In this document: in pieces, positions 17,418-25,954 of the stretch
How the letters are laid out: every line of letters begins with the position of its first letter
How positions within the stretch are numbered: position 1 is the first letter of the stretch
NCBI GenBank assembly: GCA_021778515.1
Contig: JAJYCJ010000001.1
Span: 68,396 to 113,729, forward strand
Direction: 5' to 3'
DNA from: Acidobacteriota bacterium
GTDB taxonomy: Bacteria; Acidobacteriota; UBA4820; DSQY01
Length of the DNA stretch: 45,334 bases
The notes under the pieces: generated by a model
Told to the model about the DNA's origin: nothing
Database searches by the model: none
The model's input: only the letters and a program-made list of their open reading frames with translations
Made by a program: the position numbers and the translations under genes

Positions 17418-18308
17418 TCAGCCCAGCTCCGTGAGGCTCTGGAGGGGAGGGGCCAGCTCTTCCAGCGGGGCGGGCGCGAGGGCCAGGAAGTGGAGGGCGT
17501 GGCGGGCCTCGGCGGCCATGAATTTGAGGTAGCGGGCCTTTTTTCGGCGCGTCACCTGGTAGCCGAAGGTGCCCAGCGCCTTGAGCGCCCGCTGAAGGGC
17601 CGTGCGTCCGAATTCTTCAGCCGCGACTCCGGTCTCGCTCGACCATCCCTCGGCGAGGAGGTCCCGGATGGCCGGACGCTGGTCGCGGTAGGCGTCCACC
17701 GCCAGGGATGCGGCGTCGTAGCACCGAGGCGCCAGCAGGGCGTCCTGGAAATCCAGGAGCACGAGCCGGCCCTCCGAGGTCGCGAGCACGTTCTCGGAGT
17801 GGAGGTCCCGATGGGCCAGCCGGCGAGGGTAGCCGCCCACCTCCTCCGCCAGCGCGGAGAGGCCCAGCGACACCGACGGCGACACGGGAGCGTTGAGAAA
17901 TCCCTCCAGAAGGTGGACCGAGAAGAAGGAGAGCTCGAACTGGAGGCGGGCGCGGTCCAGCTCCAGCAGATCCGGGCCTTCGCCCCAATCCTCGAGGGAG
18001 GAGATGACTCGCGCCGCGGACAGGAGGCGATCTCCCCATTCGGACCGCCACCGGCCACGGGAGAGGGCCCAGCCCTCTATCCAGCTCTCGATCAGCCAGT
18101 CCGGGGCTTCCGGCGGCACATGCAGGATCTCCGGGACGTCCAGGCCGCCCCCCGCGAACAGGTTGCGGACGTGGACGAAACGCTCGAGGCCATCCCTGTC
18201 GCCCCCGAACTGTGCCAGGAGCGCCGGAGCCCCCCGCCATTCCCCCTTGAAATAGCGCCGGGTGGAGGCATCCGCGGCCAGCGGGAGCCAGCGCCCTGGC
18301 GGAAGCAT
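17418..18308 (-). CDS. amgK: AmgK-like sugar kinase (aminoglycoside phosphotransferase fold)
   Basis: A 296-residue APH-fold kinase. It opens with DASTRRYFKGEW, where the AmgK family has DASFRRYFR. Catalytic and metal motifs lie around residues 163-195: LAHRDLHSENVL (catalytic Asp, metal Asn) and VLLDFQDALLAPRCYDAASLAVDAYRD. Both, with the later LKALGTFGYQ, fit the N-acetylmuramate/N-acetylglucosamine anomeric kinase AmgK, which recycles peptidoglycan sugars to UDP-MurNAc together with MurU. No murU is adjacent. It follows cpoB by 13 nt in the hrcA operon. Another APH-type kinase activity cannot be excluded. Confidence 0.72.
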   Translation of the reverse strand: MLPPGRWLPLAADASTRRYFKGEWRGAPALLAQFGGDRDGLERFVHVRNLFAGGGLDVPEILHVPPEAPDWLIESWIEGWALSRGRWRSEWGDRLLSAARVISSLEDWGEGPDLLELDRARLQFELSFFSVHLLEGFLNAPVSPSVSLGLSALAEEVGGYPRRLAHRDLHSENVLATSEGRLVLLDFQDALLAPRCYDAASLAVDAYRDQRPAIRDLLAEGWSSETGVAAEEFGRTALQRALKALGTFGYQVTRRKKARYLKFMAAEARHALHFLALAPAPLEELAPPLQSLTELG

Positions 18309-18321
18309 CTGGGCCTCCGCC

Positions 18322-18975
18322 TCAGGGAGCCGGGTGGAGGCTCTTGGCCTTGGCGGCCGCCTCCGAGTCCGGGAAGTTCTCCGTGAGCTTCCGGATCGTG
18401 GCCTCCGCCTGCGGCTTCAGCCCCAGCTGAATCTGGCATACGGCCTGCTTGTACATCGCGTCGGGAACCTTGTTGCCGAAGGGGAAATGCTCCGAGACCG
18501 CCTCGAAGGCCTTTTCGGCGTCCTGGTAGTTCTTCTCGCTGTACAGGCATTCACCGATCCAATACTGGGCGTTATCCGCCAGGTCCGACTGGGGGAAGCG
18601 CCGGATGAAGTCCGCGAAGCTCCGCTCCGCCTCCGTATACTTGCCGGCTTCCATGAGGTCGAAGGCGGTCTTGTAGAGGGAGGCGGGGTCGGCGGCGAGG
18701 TTCTGGATCTCCACTTTGGGCGATGCCTCCTCCATGGGGACCGCCGCCGCGGGCGCCGACGCCTGGGCCGGAGCCTGGGACGGGACGGACCCGACCTGGG
18801 CGCGGAGCGCCTCTACCTCTTTCGCCAGCTGCTTCTGTTGGGCCGTGAGATCCTGAATGTCCTGCCGAAGATAGTCCACGCGGCGGGAGAGATCGTCCCC
18901 CGGCCCGACGAGCGAGGAGCAGCCCCCGACTGTCGCCAGGACGGCTCCGGCCAACACGATGCTGATCGCGCGCAT
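18322..18975 (-). CDS. cpoB: CpoB/YbgF-type TPR lipoprotein
   Basis: A 217-residue protein with an N-terminal lipoprotein-like signal (TVGGC, Cys19). A coiled coil follows (LSRRVDYLRQDIQDLTAQQK... to ~65), then an Ala/Pro linker, then three TPR-like repeats (LYKTAFDLMEAGKYTEAERSF, QYWIGECLYSEKNYQDAEKAF, MYKQAVCQIQLGLKPQAEATI). This order matches CpoB/YbgF of the Tol-Pal system, which coordinates outer-membrane constriction with septal peptidoglycan synthesis. No tol genes are present; the gene instead follows dnaJ by 4 nt. E. coli CpoB is periplasmic and not lipidated, so the lipobox here is a difference. Confidence 0.85.
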   Translation of the reverse strand: MRAISIVLAGAVLATVGGCSSLVGPGDDLSRRVDYLRQDIQDLTAQQKQLAKEVEALRAQVGSVPSQAPAQASAPAAAVPMEEASPKVEIQNLAADPASLYKTAFDLMEAGKYTEAERSFADFIRRFPQSDLADNAQYWIGECLYSEKNYQDAEKAFEAVSEHFPFGNKVPDAMYKQAVCQIQLGLKPQAEATIRKLTENFPDSEAAAKAKSLHPAP

Positions 18976-18979
18976 GCCC

Positions 18980-20095
18980 TCACCTCCCCTCGGCCAGGCG
19001 CGTGAGGACCTTCCTGAAGAAGCCCTCCCCCCGCTCCTCGCGTTCCTTTTCCAATTTCATGAGTTCCTGGTACAGGTGCCTCTCCTCCTTGCTCAGGCGC
19101 TTGGGCGTGTGGACCTCCACCTCGACGTAGAGGTCGCCCCTCCCCGACCGGCCCATGCGGGGCATCCCCTTCCCGGCGATCTTGAATCGGTGGCCGGTCT
19201 GGGTACCCGCCGGAACGTCCAGGGTCTCCTCTCCCTCCAGCGCCTTCAGCACGAGCCGGGTCCCCAACACGGCCTGTGGAAAACTCAGAGGGATTTTGCA
19301 GAAGAGGTCCTCGCCCTCGCGCTGGAAGAAGGGGTGCGCCTCCACCGAGATGAAGAGGTAGAGGTCGCCGGGCGGACCGGATCGCTCTCCGGCCTCGCCT
19401 TCGCCGGCGATGCGCAGGCGCATGCCGTTGTCCACGCCCGGAGGGATCCGGACCTTCATGGTCTTCTGGACCGGCCTCCGTCCCCTGCCGCTGCAGGCCG
19501 TGCAGGGATCGCGCACGATTTCCCCCTCGCCTCCGCACTGCGGGCAGGTCCTGCTCACGGTGAAGAAGCCCTGGCGAAAGGCCACCGTGCCCCTTCCGCG
19601 ACAGGCCTGGCAGGTGATGCGCTGCCCCGACCGGCTCCCGCTCCCGCGGCACTCCCGGCAGATCTCCTCCTTGGGGAGATCCAGGGTGTGCTCCTTGCCC
19701 GCGAAGGCCTCCTCGAAGGTGAGCCGGAGGTCGTAGCGCAGGTCCGAACCCCGCTGGGCGCCCCGGCGTCCTCCACCGAAGAAGTCTCCGAAGCCGAACA
19801 GCCCGCCCAGCAGGTCCGCGAAATCGTCGAACACGCCGGAGTCCCAGGGGATGCCTCCTCCCTGTCCCACCTCCCCGGCGGTCCCGAAGCGGTCGTAGCG
19901 GGCCCGCCTCTCCGCATCGCCCAGGACGGAGTAGGCCTCGGAGGCCTTCTTGAAATGCTCTTCCGCCTCCTTGTTGTCCGGGTTGCGGTCGGGATGGTAC
20001 TTGAGCGCCGCCTTGCGGTAGGCGGCCTTGATCTCTTCCTGGCTGGCGTTGCGGCCAACGCCCAGAATCTCGTAGTAGTCACCGGATGGCGTCAT
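18980..20095 (-). CDS. dnaJ: Chaperone protein DnaJ
   Basis: A 371-residue type I DnaJ. The J domain is [23 protein letters not shown] with HPD (YHPDRNPD). A Gly/Phe-rich region follows ([16 protein letters not shown]). Four CxxCxGxG zinc repeats come next ([32 protein letters not shown]), then the C-terminal substrate-binding domains. It stimulates DnaK ATPase and delivers substrates. The ATG overlaps the dnaK stop by 4 nt, so the two are translationally coupled. cpoB starts 4 nt after its stop. Confidence 0.97.
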   Translation of the reverse strand: MTPSGDYYEILGVGRNASQEEIKAAYRKAALKYHPDRNPDNKEAEEHFKKASEAYSVLGDAERRARYDRFGTAGEVGQGGGIPWDSGVFDDFADLLGGLFGFGDFFGGGRRGAQRGSDLRYDLRLTFEEAFAGKEHTLDLPKEEICRECRGSGSRSGQRITCQACRGRGTVAFRQGFFTVSRTCPQCGGEGEIVRDPCTACSGRGRRPVQKTMKVRIPPGVDNGMRLRIAGEGEAGERSGPPGDLYLFISVEAHPFFQREGEDLFCKIPLSFPQAVLGTRLVLKALEGEETLDVPAGTQTGHRFKIAGKGMPRMGRSGRGDLYVEVEVHTPKRLSKEERHLYQELMKLEKEREERGEGFFRKVLTRLAEGR

Positions 20096-21921
20096 GACTG
20101 GGGACCTCTCCCTGGACTGGGGGTATAGAGGATCACTTCCGAGAGGGCACGGGAGATGCCCGAGAGTTGTTCCATGGACTCCTGAAGCCGCGACAGGTTC
20201 TCGGAGCCCAGGTTCCTCTGAGCCTTGACCAGCACCTCCTCCACCTCGCGCTGCTTGTCTTCCTGCAGGAGCGTTCCGAACTCCTTGAAGGTCTTCTCGC
20301 TGCTCTCGAGCAGCCGCTCCAGTTTCATCCTCAACCGCTGGAGTTCCAGCGCGGTGCGGTCTTCGCTCTCCTTGGCCTGGGCCTCCATCACGATGCTGTT
20401 GATCTCCTCCTCCGAGAGGCCCGAGGAGGGATTGACCACGATCTTCTGCTCGTTGCCCGTGATCATGTCCCTGGCGTAGACGGAGACGATGCCGTTCGCG
20501 TTGATCTCGAAGGTCACCTCGATCTGCGGAATACCCTTGGGCGCAGGCGGGATGCCGACGAGTTCGAACTTGCCCAGGCTGATGTTCTCGCTGGCCAGCT
20601 CGCGCTCACCCTGAAGCACGTGGACCTCCACCGTATCCTGGTTGTCCTGGACGGTCGTGAAGATCCGCGACTTCTTCGTGGGAATGGCCGAACCCCGCTC
20701 GATGAGCTTGACGAACATGTTGCCCTTGGTCGCGAGGCCGAGGCTGAGGGGGATGGCGTCCAGGAGGACGATCTCCTTGACCTCGCCCTTGAGGATGCCC
20801 GCCTGCAAGGCGGCGCCCAGGGCCACGACCTCGTCGGGATTCTTGTCGCGCCGGGGCTCCCTGCCGAAGAGGTCGGAAACGGTCTGGATCACCATCGGCG
20901 TGCGGGACTGTCCTCCCACCAGGAGGACCTCGTCGATCTCGGAGGCCTTCAGGCCGGCGATCTGGAGCGCGTCTTCGCAGGGCTTGCGCGTGCGCTCGAC
21001 GATGGGGCGGATGATGGCCTCCAGATCCGGGCGCGTCAGGACGGTCACGAGGTGCTTCGGCCCGCTGGCGTCGGCCGCTATGAAGGGAAGGTTGACCTCT
21101 GCCGCGGGTAGCGTGGAGAGTTCGCACTTGGCCTTTTCCGAAGCCTCCTTCAGCCGTTGGAGGGCGAGTCTGTCCGCCCCGAGATCGATTCCCGTCTGCT
21201 TCTGGAACCCTTCCATGAGGTGAGCCATGATGGCGAGGTCCATGTCTTCGCCACCGAGGAAGGTATCACCGGCCGTCGCGATGACCTCGAAGAGGCCGCC
21301 TCCCAGCCTGAGGATGCTCACGTCGAAGGTGCCTCCGCCCAGGTCGTAGACGGCCACCGTCTTGACCCCTGCCTCCTCGAGATTGAAGGCGATGCAGGCC
21401 GCCGTGGGCTCGTTCAGGATCCTCAGCACCTCCAGTCCCGCGATCCTGCCCGCATCTTTGGTGGCCTGACGCTGGGGATCGGAGAAATAGGCGGGGACGG
21501 TGATGATGGCCTCCTTCACCTCCTCCCCGAAGTACTCCTCAGCGCTCTTCTTGAGATCGGCCAGGACGAAGGCCGAGATCTCCTGAGGGGAAAACTCGCG
21601 GTCTCGCACGCGGATCCGCACATCCCCGTTGGGGGCCTCCATGAGCGTGTAGGGAAGGACCTTGCGGGCCTGCTCCACGGTGGGATCGTTGAATTTCTTT
21701 CCCATGAGCCGTTTGACGGCGAAGATGGTGTTCGTCGGGTTGGTGACGGCCTGGCGCTTGGCCATGTTTCCGGCCAGGCGGTCCCCCTGTTCGGTGAAGG
21801 CCACCAGAGAGGGGGTCGTGCGGCTGCCTTCGCGGTTGGGAACCACCACCGGCTGGCCCGACTCGATGAAGGCCAGGCAGCTGTTCGTCGTACCCAGATC
21901 GATGCCGATCACCTTAGCCAT
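20092..21921 (-). CDS. dnaK: Chaperone protein DnaK (Hsp70)
   Basis: A 609-residue Hsp70. Actin-fold signatures are [13 protein letters not shown] at the start, [14 protein letters not shown], and [13 protein letters not shown]. The substrate-binding beta domain (from ~395, [21 protein letters not shown]) and helical lid follow. The C-terminus is slightly short compared with E. coli (638) and lacks the usual EEV-like tail, ending instead in a Ser/Pro/Gly stretch. It overlaps grpE by 8 nt and dnaJ by 4 nt, a tight operon that keeps the three co-chaperones in ratio. Confidence 0.97.
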   Translation of the reverse strand: MAKVIGIDLGTTNSCLAFIESGQPVVVPNREGSRTTPSLVAFTEQGDRLAGNMAKRQAVTNPTNTIFAVKRLMGKKFNDPTVEQARKVLPYTLMEAPNGDVRIRVRDREFSPQEISAFVLADLKKSAEEYFGEEVKEAIITVPAYFSDPQRQATKDAGRIAGLEVLRILNEPTAACIAFNLEEAGVKTVAVYDLGGGTFDVSILRLGGGLFEVIATAGDTFLGGEDMDLAIMAHLMEGFQKQTGIDLGADRLALQRLKEASEKAKCELSTLPAAEVNLPFIAADASGPKHLVTVLTRPDLEAIIRPIVERTRKPCEDALQIAGLKASEIDEVLLVGGQSRTPMVIQTVSDLFGREPRRDKNPDEVVALGAALQAGILKGEVKEIVLLDAIPLSLGLATKGNMFVKLIERGSAIPTKKSRIFTTVQDNQDTVEVHVLQGERELASENISLGKFELVGIPPAPKGIPQIEVTFEINANGIVSVYARDMITGNEQKIVVNPSSGLSEEEINSIVMEAQAKESEDRTALELQRLRMKLERLLESSEKTFKEFGTLLQEDKQREVEEVLVKAQRNLGSENLSRLQESMEQLSGISRALSEVILYTPSPGRGPQS

Positions 21922-22528
21922 CAGCCTCTCCCGACGGGACCCCGGCTTTCGCCCTGCTCACTTCCACCCTGGCCGCCTTGAGGAGCCTTCCCTCAAAGAG
22001 GTACCCCTTTTCATAGACCGCCGTGACGGTGTTCGGCGGCACATCGTCTCTCTCCGCGGAGGCGATGGCTTCATGACGCGTGGGATCGAAGGGTTCGCCC
22101 AAGGGCGCTAACTCGGCCAGTCCCAGCCGTCCCAGCGCCTCGCGCATCTGCTGGTGCACCAGCTCGAGGCCCCGGCACCACTCCTCGGGAGCCTCCCCTT
22201 CGAGTACTTTCAGCGCTCGGTCCATGTTGTCCATGATGGGCAACAGGGCCTCGACCACCTGCGCTCTCGCCTGGCGGCGGTGTTCGTCGCGGTCACGGTC
22301 CATCCGCCTCTTGAGGTTTTCGTAGTCGGCCCTGATCCTGAGGAGCTGGTTCCTGAGTTCTTCCTCCGGAGAAGGCGGCGGCGCACCCGATGGCTCGATC
22401 TCGCGCTCGGCGGAATCCACGCGGAATCTTTGGCGGCCCGAAGATCCGCCCTCATCCCCCTCTTCGTGGTCCACGAACTCGATTTGAATCTCCCCGTCCT
22501 TCGGGGGGGCCTCATCGCCGTTCGGCAC
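21914..22528 (-). CDS. grpE: Nucleotide exchange factor GrpE
   Basis: The product has 204 residues from the GTG at 22528. The upstream in-frame ATG at 22549 would place the AGGAGG ribosome site inside the gene, so GTG is preferred. A long acidic N-terminus (residues 1-50) precedes the coiled coil (EEELRNQLLRIRADYENLKRRMDRDRDEHRRQ). The C-terminal beta domain has GEPFDPTRHEAIASAERDD and VTAVYEKGYLFEGRLLKAARV, which are diagnostic. GrpE releases ADP from DnaK and, through its coiled coil, acts as a thermosensor in some species. The gene follows hrcA by about 50 nt. Confidence 0.95.
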   Translation of the reverse strand: MPNGDEAPPKDGEIQIEFVDHEEGDEGGSSGRQRFRVDSAEREIEPSGAPPPSPEEELRNQLLRIRADYENLKRRMDRDRDEHRRQARAQVVEALLPIMDNMDRALKVLEGEAPEEWCRGLELVHQQMREALGRLGLAELAPLGEPFDPTRHEAIASAERDDVPPNTVTAVYEKGYLFEGRLLKAARVEVSRAKAGVPSGEADG

Positions 22529-22579
22529 TTCGCCTCCTCCTATCCCCATCCCCAGGCATGTCCCAACCGTTCCCGGCCG

Positions 22580-23620
22580 TCACAGGCGGGCGCTGGCCAG
22601 GGTCGCCAGCAGGGCCGCGCGCCTGACGTTGGGAATGACCGTCTCGTACCGGAGGGCCTTGGGGCCTATGATCCCCACCAGGCCCTGACCGGAAGCCTCG
22701 CCTCCGAAGGGGGCCACCACCATCGCGAGGTCGTGGCTGGCAGGGTCGGGCCAATCCTCTCCCAGCACCACGCGGAGAGGCTCCCTCCCCCTGAAGAGGT
22801 CGTCGAGAAGATCAATCAGCTGGGCCTTGAGTTCGAGCGACTCCAGGAGCTGCCTGACGCTGTCCAGGTTCTCCCTGAGCTGGGGGTCGTCCAGCAGCCA
22901 CCGCGCGCCGTCGAAGAAGAGCTCCCTGGCCTCGGAGTGTTCAAGAAAATAGGGAGCCACCAGTTGCAGCGCCGAGATCATCTTGGAATCCAGCTCGGAC
23001 CGTTCCGCCTCCATCTGCCGCCTGAGGCGCCTGCGGATCTCCAGGAAGGAGCAGCCGGCGAAGCTCTCGTTCAGGTATCCGCTGAACCAGCGAAGCTGCT
23101 CGGCGGAATAGGGCTCCGGGCTTCTGAGCACGGCCTGATGCACCTGCCCGGCCTGGGAGACCACCACGCACAGCACCCTCCCTTCGCCGAGGGGAACCAG
23201 TTCCGTGCTCCTGAGCCTGATCTCGCCCACGGGCGGAGTGACGGCAAATCCGAGCGAATGGACCGTGCGGGCCAGGACGCCGCTCATCTCCTGGACCAAT
23301 CCGTTGAGGCTGCCCGAGGAGGCGAGGCGCTCGACCTCCTTCCAATCGGGCTCATCCTGACTCTGCGATCGATCCAGGATGCAGAGCGCCAGATGCCTCA
23401 GCGCCAGATCCGTGGGGACCCGCCCCGAGGTGTGGTGGGGCTGGGTCAGGAAGCCCTTCTCCTCCAGTTGGGCCAGGATGTGGCGAACGGTGGCCGAGGA
23501 GAGCCCCTCGGGATTCCCGTCGGCGAGCATGAGAGAGCTGACGGGCTCCTTGGTCCGGATGTAACGCGTCAGAAGCCCGAAAAGGATGGCCTCTTCCCTC
23601 GGGCTCAGGGTCATCGCCAT
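22580..23620 (-). CDS. hrcA: Heat-inducible transcription repressor HrcA
   Basis: The product has 346 residues from the ATG at 23620, preceded by AGGGAAGG at good spacing. An ORF start further upstream adds 24 residues without similarity. The winged helix is [25 protein letters not shown], then [31 protein letters not shown]-like residues (positions ~38-70). The GAF-like dimerisation domain follows, ending with [29 protein letters not shown]. HrcA represses groESL and dnaK operons through CIRCE operators and is kept active by GroEL. No CIRCE palindrome is visible upstream here, so autoregulation by the usual route is unproven. Confidence 0.94.
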   Translation of the reverse strand: [346 protein letters not shown]

Positions 23621-23757
23621 GTTCAGCGCCTTCCCTCTAGCGCGGTCCGCGCCGTCCTGGGCTCCCGCCGGTTTCTCCGGGGGCGGTCCCAAACACCCTG
23701 CCTCCCCCGGACTCCACCAACGGCTCGGACCCTCGGGCGCCTCCGCAATTGGGTTAG

Positions 23758-23787
23758 TTTATAACATCCTGCCCGCGTCGCAATCAA
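23758..23787 (-). promoter_or_regulatory. Sigma70-type promoter for hrcA-grpE-dnaK-dnaJ-cpoB-amgK
   Basis: On the minus strand, TTGATT (23787-23782), an 18-nt spacer and TATAAA (23763-23758), about 138 nt before the hrcA ATG. It shares the 405-nt divergent gap with the promoter of the secreted protein at 24026. The rest of the gap is GC-rich. No TTAGCACTC-N9-GAGTGCTAA (CIRCE) is seen in it. Confidence 0.5.
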
Positions 23788-23976
23788 GCGGGGGGCATCG
23801 GCGGATGGCTCGATTCGCGGCGAGGGACCAGCGGCGGGGAGCCCAACGGGAAGATGGGGCGCAGCCCGGTCGGAGCGAAGATCGAGAGGCGCTTCGGCTC
23901 CGGGGAGGTCCGCTGCGCGGGCCCCGAGGTGCCGGGGCGATGCCGAGGGGGACGCGGGCTGGAAGGGGCCATGCTT

Positions 23977-24006
23977 TTGACCCCCTTTGCTCCTTTGGGG
24001 TATCCT
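23977..24006 (+). promoter_or_regulatory. Putative promoter of the secreted 254-residue protein
   Basis: TTGACC (23977-23982), an 18-nt spacer and TATCCT (24001-24006), 20 nt before the ATG at 24026. The ribosome site GGAGAG (24015-24020) leaves a very short leader. Confidence 0.45.
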
Positions 24007-24025
24007 TCGCACCTGGAGAGACGGC

Positions 24026-24790
24026 ATGAAGACAATCGGCGGCGCCATTCTGGGCCTTCTTCTCGCCCTCACAGCGTCGATGGCTCCTCCGGTGGGTGCG
24101 CAGGACCTGTCCACCTTCTTGAGCCAACCACCGGCGCCTGGCGCGTGGGCCCGCTACCGGATCGAGACCAAGAAGAGCTGGGGCATCAAGCGGGAGCCCT
24201 TCAACCTGGCGATCATCGACCAGCAGGTCCTGGACGGCCAGCCGTACGTGTGGCTGGAGGCGGGACCCACCAACTTCGCCGGGTACAAGGATGGATACCT
24301 GCGCCTGCTGCTGAAAGCCCACCCCGACCGGCAGGAGGCCCTGAACCCATTTCTCGAGGCCCTCTCCCTGGCCTACCAGCCCCCTGGCGGCGACCCGTTC
24401 AAGCTCTCGGGGGGAGCGCTCAGCTTCATGCACAGCCAGGCCAAAGACGTCCAGGTTCACCAGGAAACCACGGACCTGCCCCCGGAGCCCGCCCAGACCG
24501 TCAAAGGCGTGGTCTACCAGTGCTCCAGGATGACGATCAGCACGACCACCCAAACGACCTTCCTGACCAGGAAGTACAAGGTGACCGAGGCCGGGACCTA
24601 CTGGGTCTCGCCGGACACGCCGTTCAAGATCGTCCGGGCCGAGATCGTGAGGACCGAGTTCAAGGACGGCAAGGAGAACAAGACCGAGGTCACGGTGCAG
24701 CTCAAGGATTCCGGGGACAGCGGCGCCATCTCTCACTTCACGGCCCCTATCCGCAAAGAGAAGGGTCTTTTGGGATTGCTCTTTCACTGA
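24026..24790 (+). CDS. Secreted protein of unknown function
   Basis: The product has 254 residues from the ATG at 24026 (GGAGAG 5 nt upstream). Residues 1-26 are a signal peptide (KTIGGAILGLLLALTASMAPPVGAQ). The mature protein is rich in Lys, Thr and Asp and predicted mostly beta-stranded, with 'ARYRIETKKSWGIKREPFNLAIID' early and 'TFLTRKYKVTEAGTYWVSPDTPFKIVRAEI' later. It contains one Cys after the signal (YQCSRM). I do not recognise the family; the layout (a measured quantity followed by a late 'FKIVRAE' strand) resembles lipoprotein-carrier-like or DUF4412-type periplasmic proteins, but this is a guess. It has its own promoter, and ruvB starts 66 nt downstream. Confidence 0.7.
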   Translation: MKTIGGAILGLLLALTASMAPPVGAQDLSTFLSQPPAPGAWARYRIETKKSWGIKREPFNLAIIDQQVLDGQPYVWLEAGPTNFAGYKDGYLRLLLKAHPDRQEALNPFLEALSLAYQPPGGDPFKLSGGALSFMHSQAKDVQVHQETTDLPPEPAQTVKGVVYQCSRMTISTTTQTTFLTRKYKVTEAGTYWVSPDTPFKIVRAEIVRTEFKDGKENKTEVTVQLKDSGDSGAISHFTAPIRKEKGLLGLLFH

Positions 24791-24856
24791 TGGCGCGAAG
24801 GCAGGGGCCGTCCAGCCACCGCTGGAGGACCTGACCCCGGTGACCGGAGGACGGGA

Positions 24857-25891
24857 ATGGATGGGGAGCGGCTCGTCACGGGTTCGGGAGACGCCCTGGA
24901 ACGCCAGTGGGAATCGGCGCTCCGCCCCCACCGGCTGGCCGACTACGTGGGCCAGCGGAATGTGACCGACAACCTGGCGGTCTTCCTCCAGGCCGCGGCC
25001 CGGCGCGGTGACGCCCTGGACCACGTGCTCCTGTACGGTCCGCCCGGCCTGGGCAAGACGACCCTGGCCCACATCATCGCCGCCGAGCTCGGCGTCAGCC
25101 TGAGGGCCACCGCGGGGCCCCTCATCGAGAAGGCCGGAGACCTGGCCGCCCTCCTCACCAACCTGGAACCGAAGGACGTCCTGTTCATCGACGAGATCCA
25201 CCGGCTCTCCCCGGCCGTCGAGGAGGTGCTCTACCCGGCCCTGGAGGATTTCAAGCTGGACCTGCTGGTGGGACAGGGCCCTGGGGCCAGGACCATCACC
25301 CTGCCTCTTCCGCCCTTCACCCTCATCGGCGCCACCACGCGGATCGGGCTCCTCACCTCGCCCCTTCGAAACCGGTTCGGCATCACCTTCCACATGGGCT
25401 TCTACAGCGTGGAGGAACTCCGCACCATCGTTCTCCGGTCCGCCTCCCTCCTCGTCGTCCCGCTGGAGGATGCGGCCGCCGAAGAGATCGCGAGGCGCTC
25501 CCGCGGGACCCCCAGGGTGGCCAACCGTCTTCTGCGGCGCCTCCGGGACTACGCCCAGGTCCTCGGCGACGGTCGCATCACCCTGGAACTGGCCCGCGAC
25601 AGCCTGGAGCGGCTGGAGGTGGACCGCTTCGGGCTGGACGACCTGGACCGGAGGATCCTGCTGGCCATCATCGAGAAATTCGCGGGGGGACCGGTGGGGC
25701 TCAACACGCTGGCCGCCTCCATCAGCGAGGAGAAGGACACGGTGGAGGAGATCTACGAACCCTACCTCATGCAGATCGGATTCCTGGAGAGGACTCCCCG
25801 GGGCCGCAAGGTGACCCGCCTCGCCTGCGAGCACCTGGGCCGCCCTCTGCACGGAATCGGAGGAGACCTCTTCGCCCGCCCCGCTCCTTGA
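24857..25891 (+). CDS. ruvB: Holliday junction branch-migration ATPase RuvB
   Basis: A 344-residue AAA+ protein with GGAGG six nucleotides before the ATG. The RuvB start [11 protein letters not shown] is present, with Walker [14 protein letters not shown], Walker [11 protein letters not shown], sensor 1 GATTR and the arginine-finger segment PLRNRFGI. The C-terminal winged helix has [44 protein letters not shown]. It drives branch migration with RuvA and RuvC, neither of which lies in this window. The TGA overlaps the -35 of the next promoter. Confidence 0.97.
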   Translation: MDGERLVTGSGDALERQWESALRPHRLADYVGQRNVTDNLAVFLQAAARRGDALDHVLLYGPPGLGKTTLAHIIAAELGVSLRATAGPLIEKAGDLAALLTNLEPKDVLFIDEIHRLSPAVEEVLYPALEDFKLDLLVGQGPGARTITLPLPPFTLIGATTRIGLLTSPLRNRFGITFHMGFYSVEELRTIVLRSASLLVVPLEDAAAEEIARRSRGTPRVANRLLRRLRDYAQVLGDGRITLELARDSLERLEVDRFGLDDLDRRILLAIIEKFAGGPVGLNTLAASISEEKDTVEEIYEPYLMQIGFLERTPRGRKVTRLACEHLGRPLHGIGGDLFARPAP

Positions 25892-25916
25892 CACCGCGCG
25901 GGCCGGTCCCTACACT
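25888..25916 (+). promoter_or_regulatory. Sigma70-type promoter for the GAF-like gene and slt
   Basis: TTGACA (25888-25893) overlapping the ruvB stop, a 17-nt spacer and TACACT (25911-25916). The ATG at 25955 lies 38 nt further on, behind AAGGGGG. Confidence 0.6.
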
Positions 25917-25954
25917 GCATTTGGTTAGGGCGGACAGAGCTCAAAGGGGGCGCA

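Noticed and set aside
23640-23990. CIRCE operator upstream of hrcA
   Set aside because: No TTAGCACTC-N9-GAGTGCTAA or close variant was seen on either strand.
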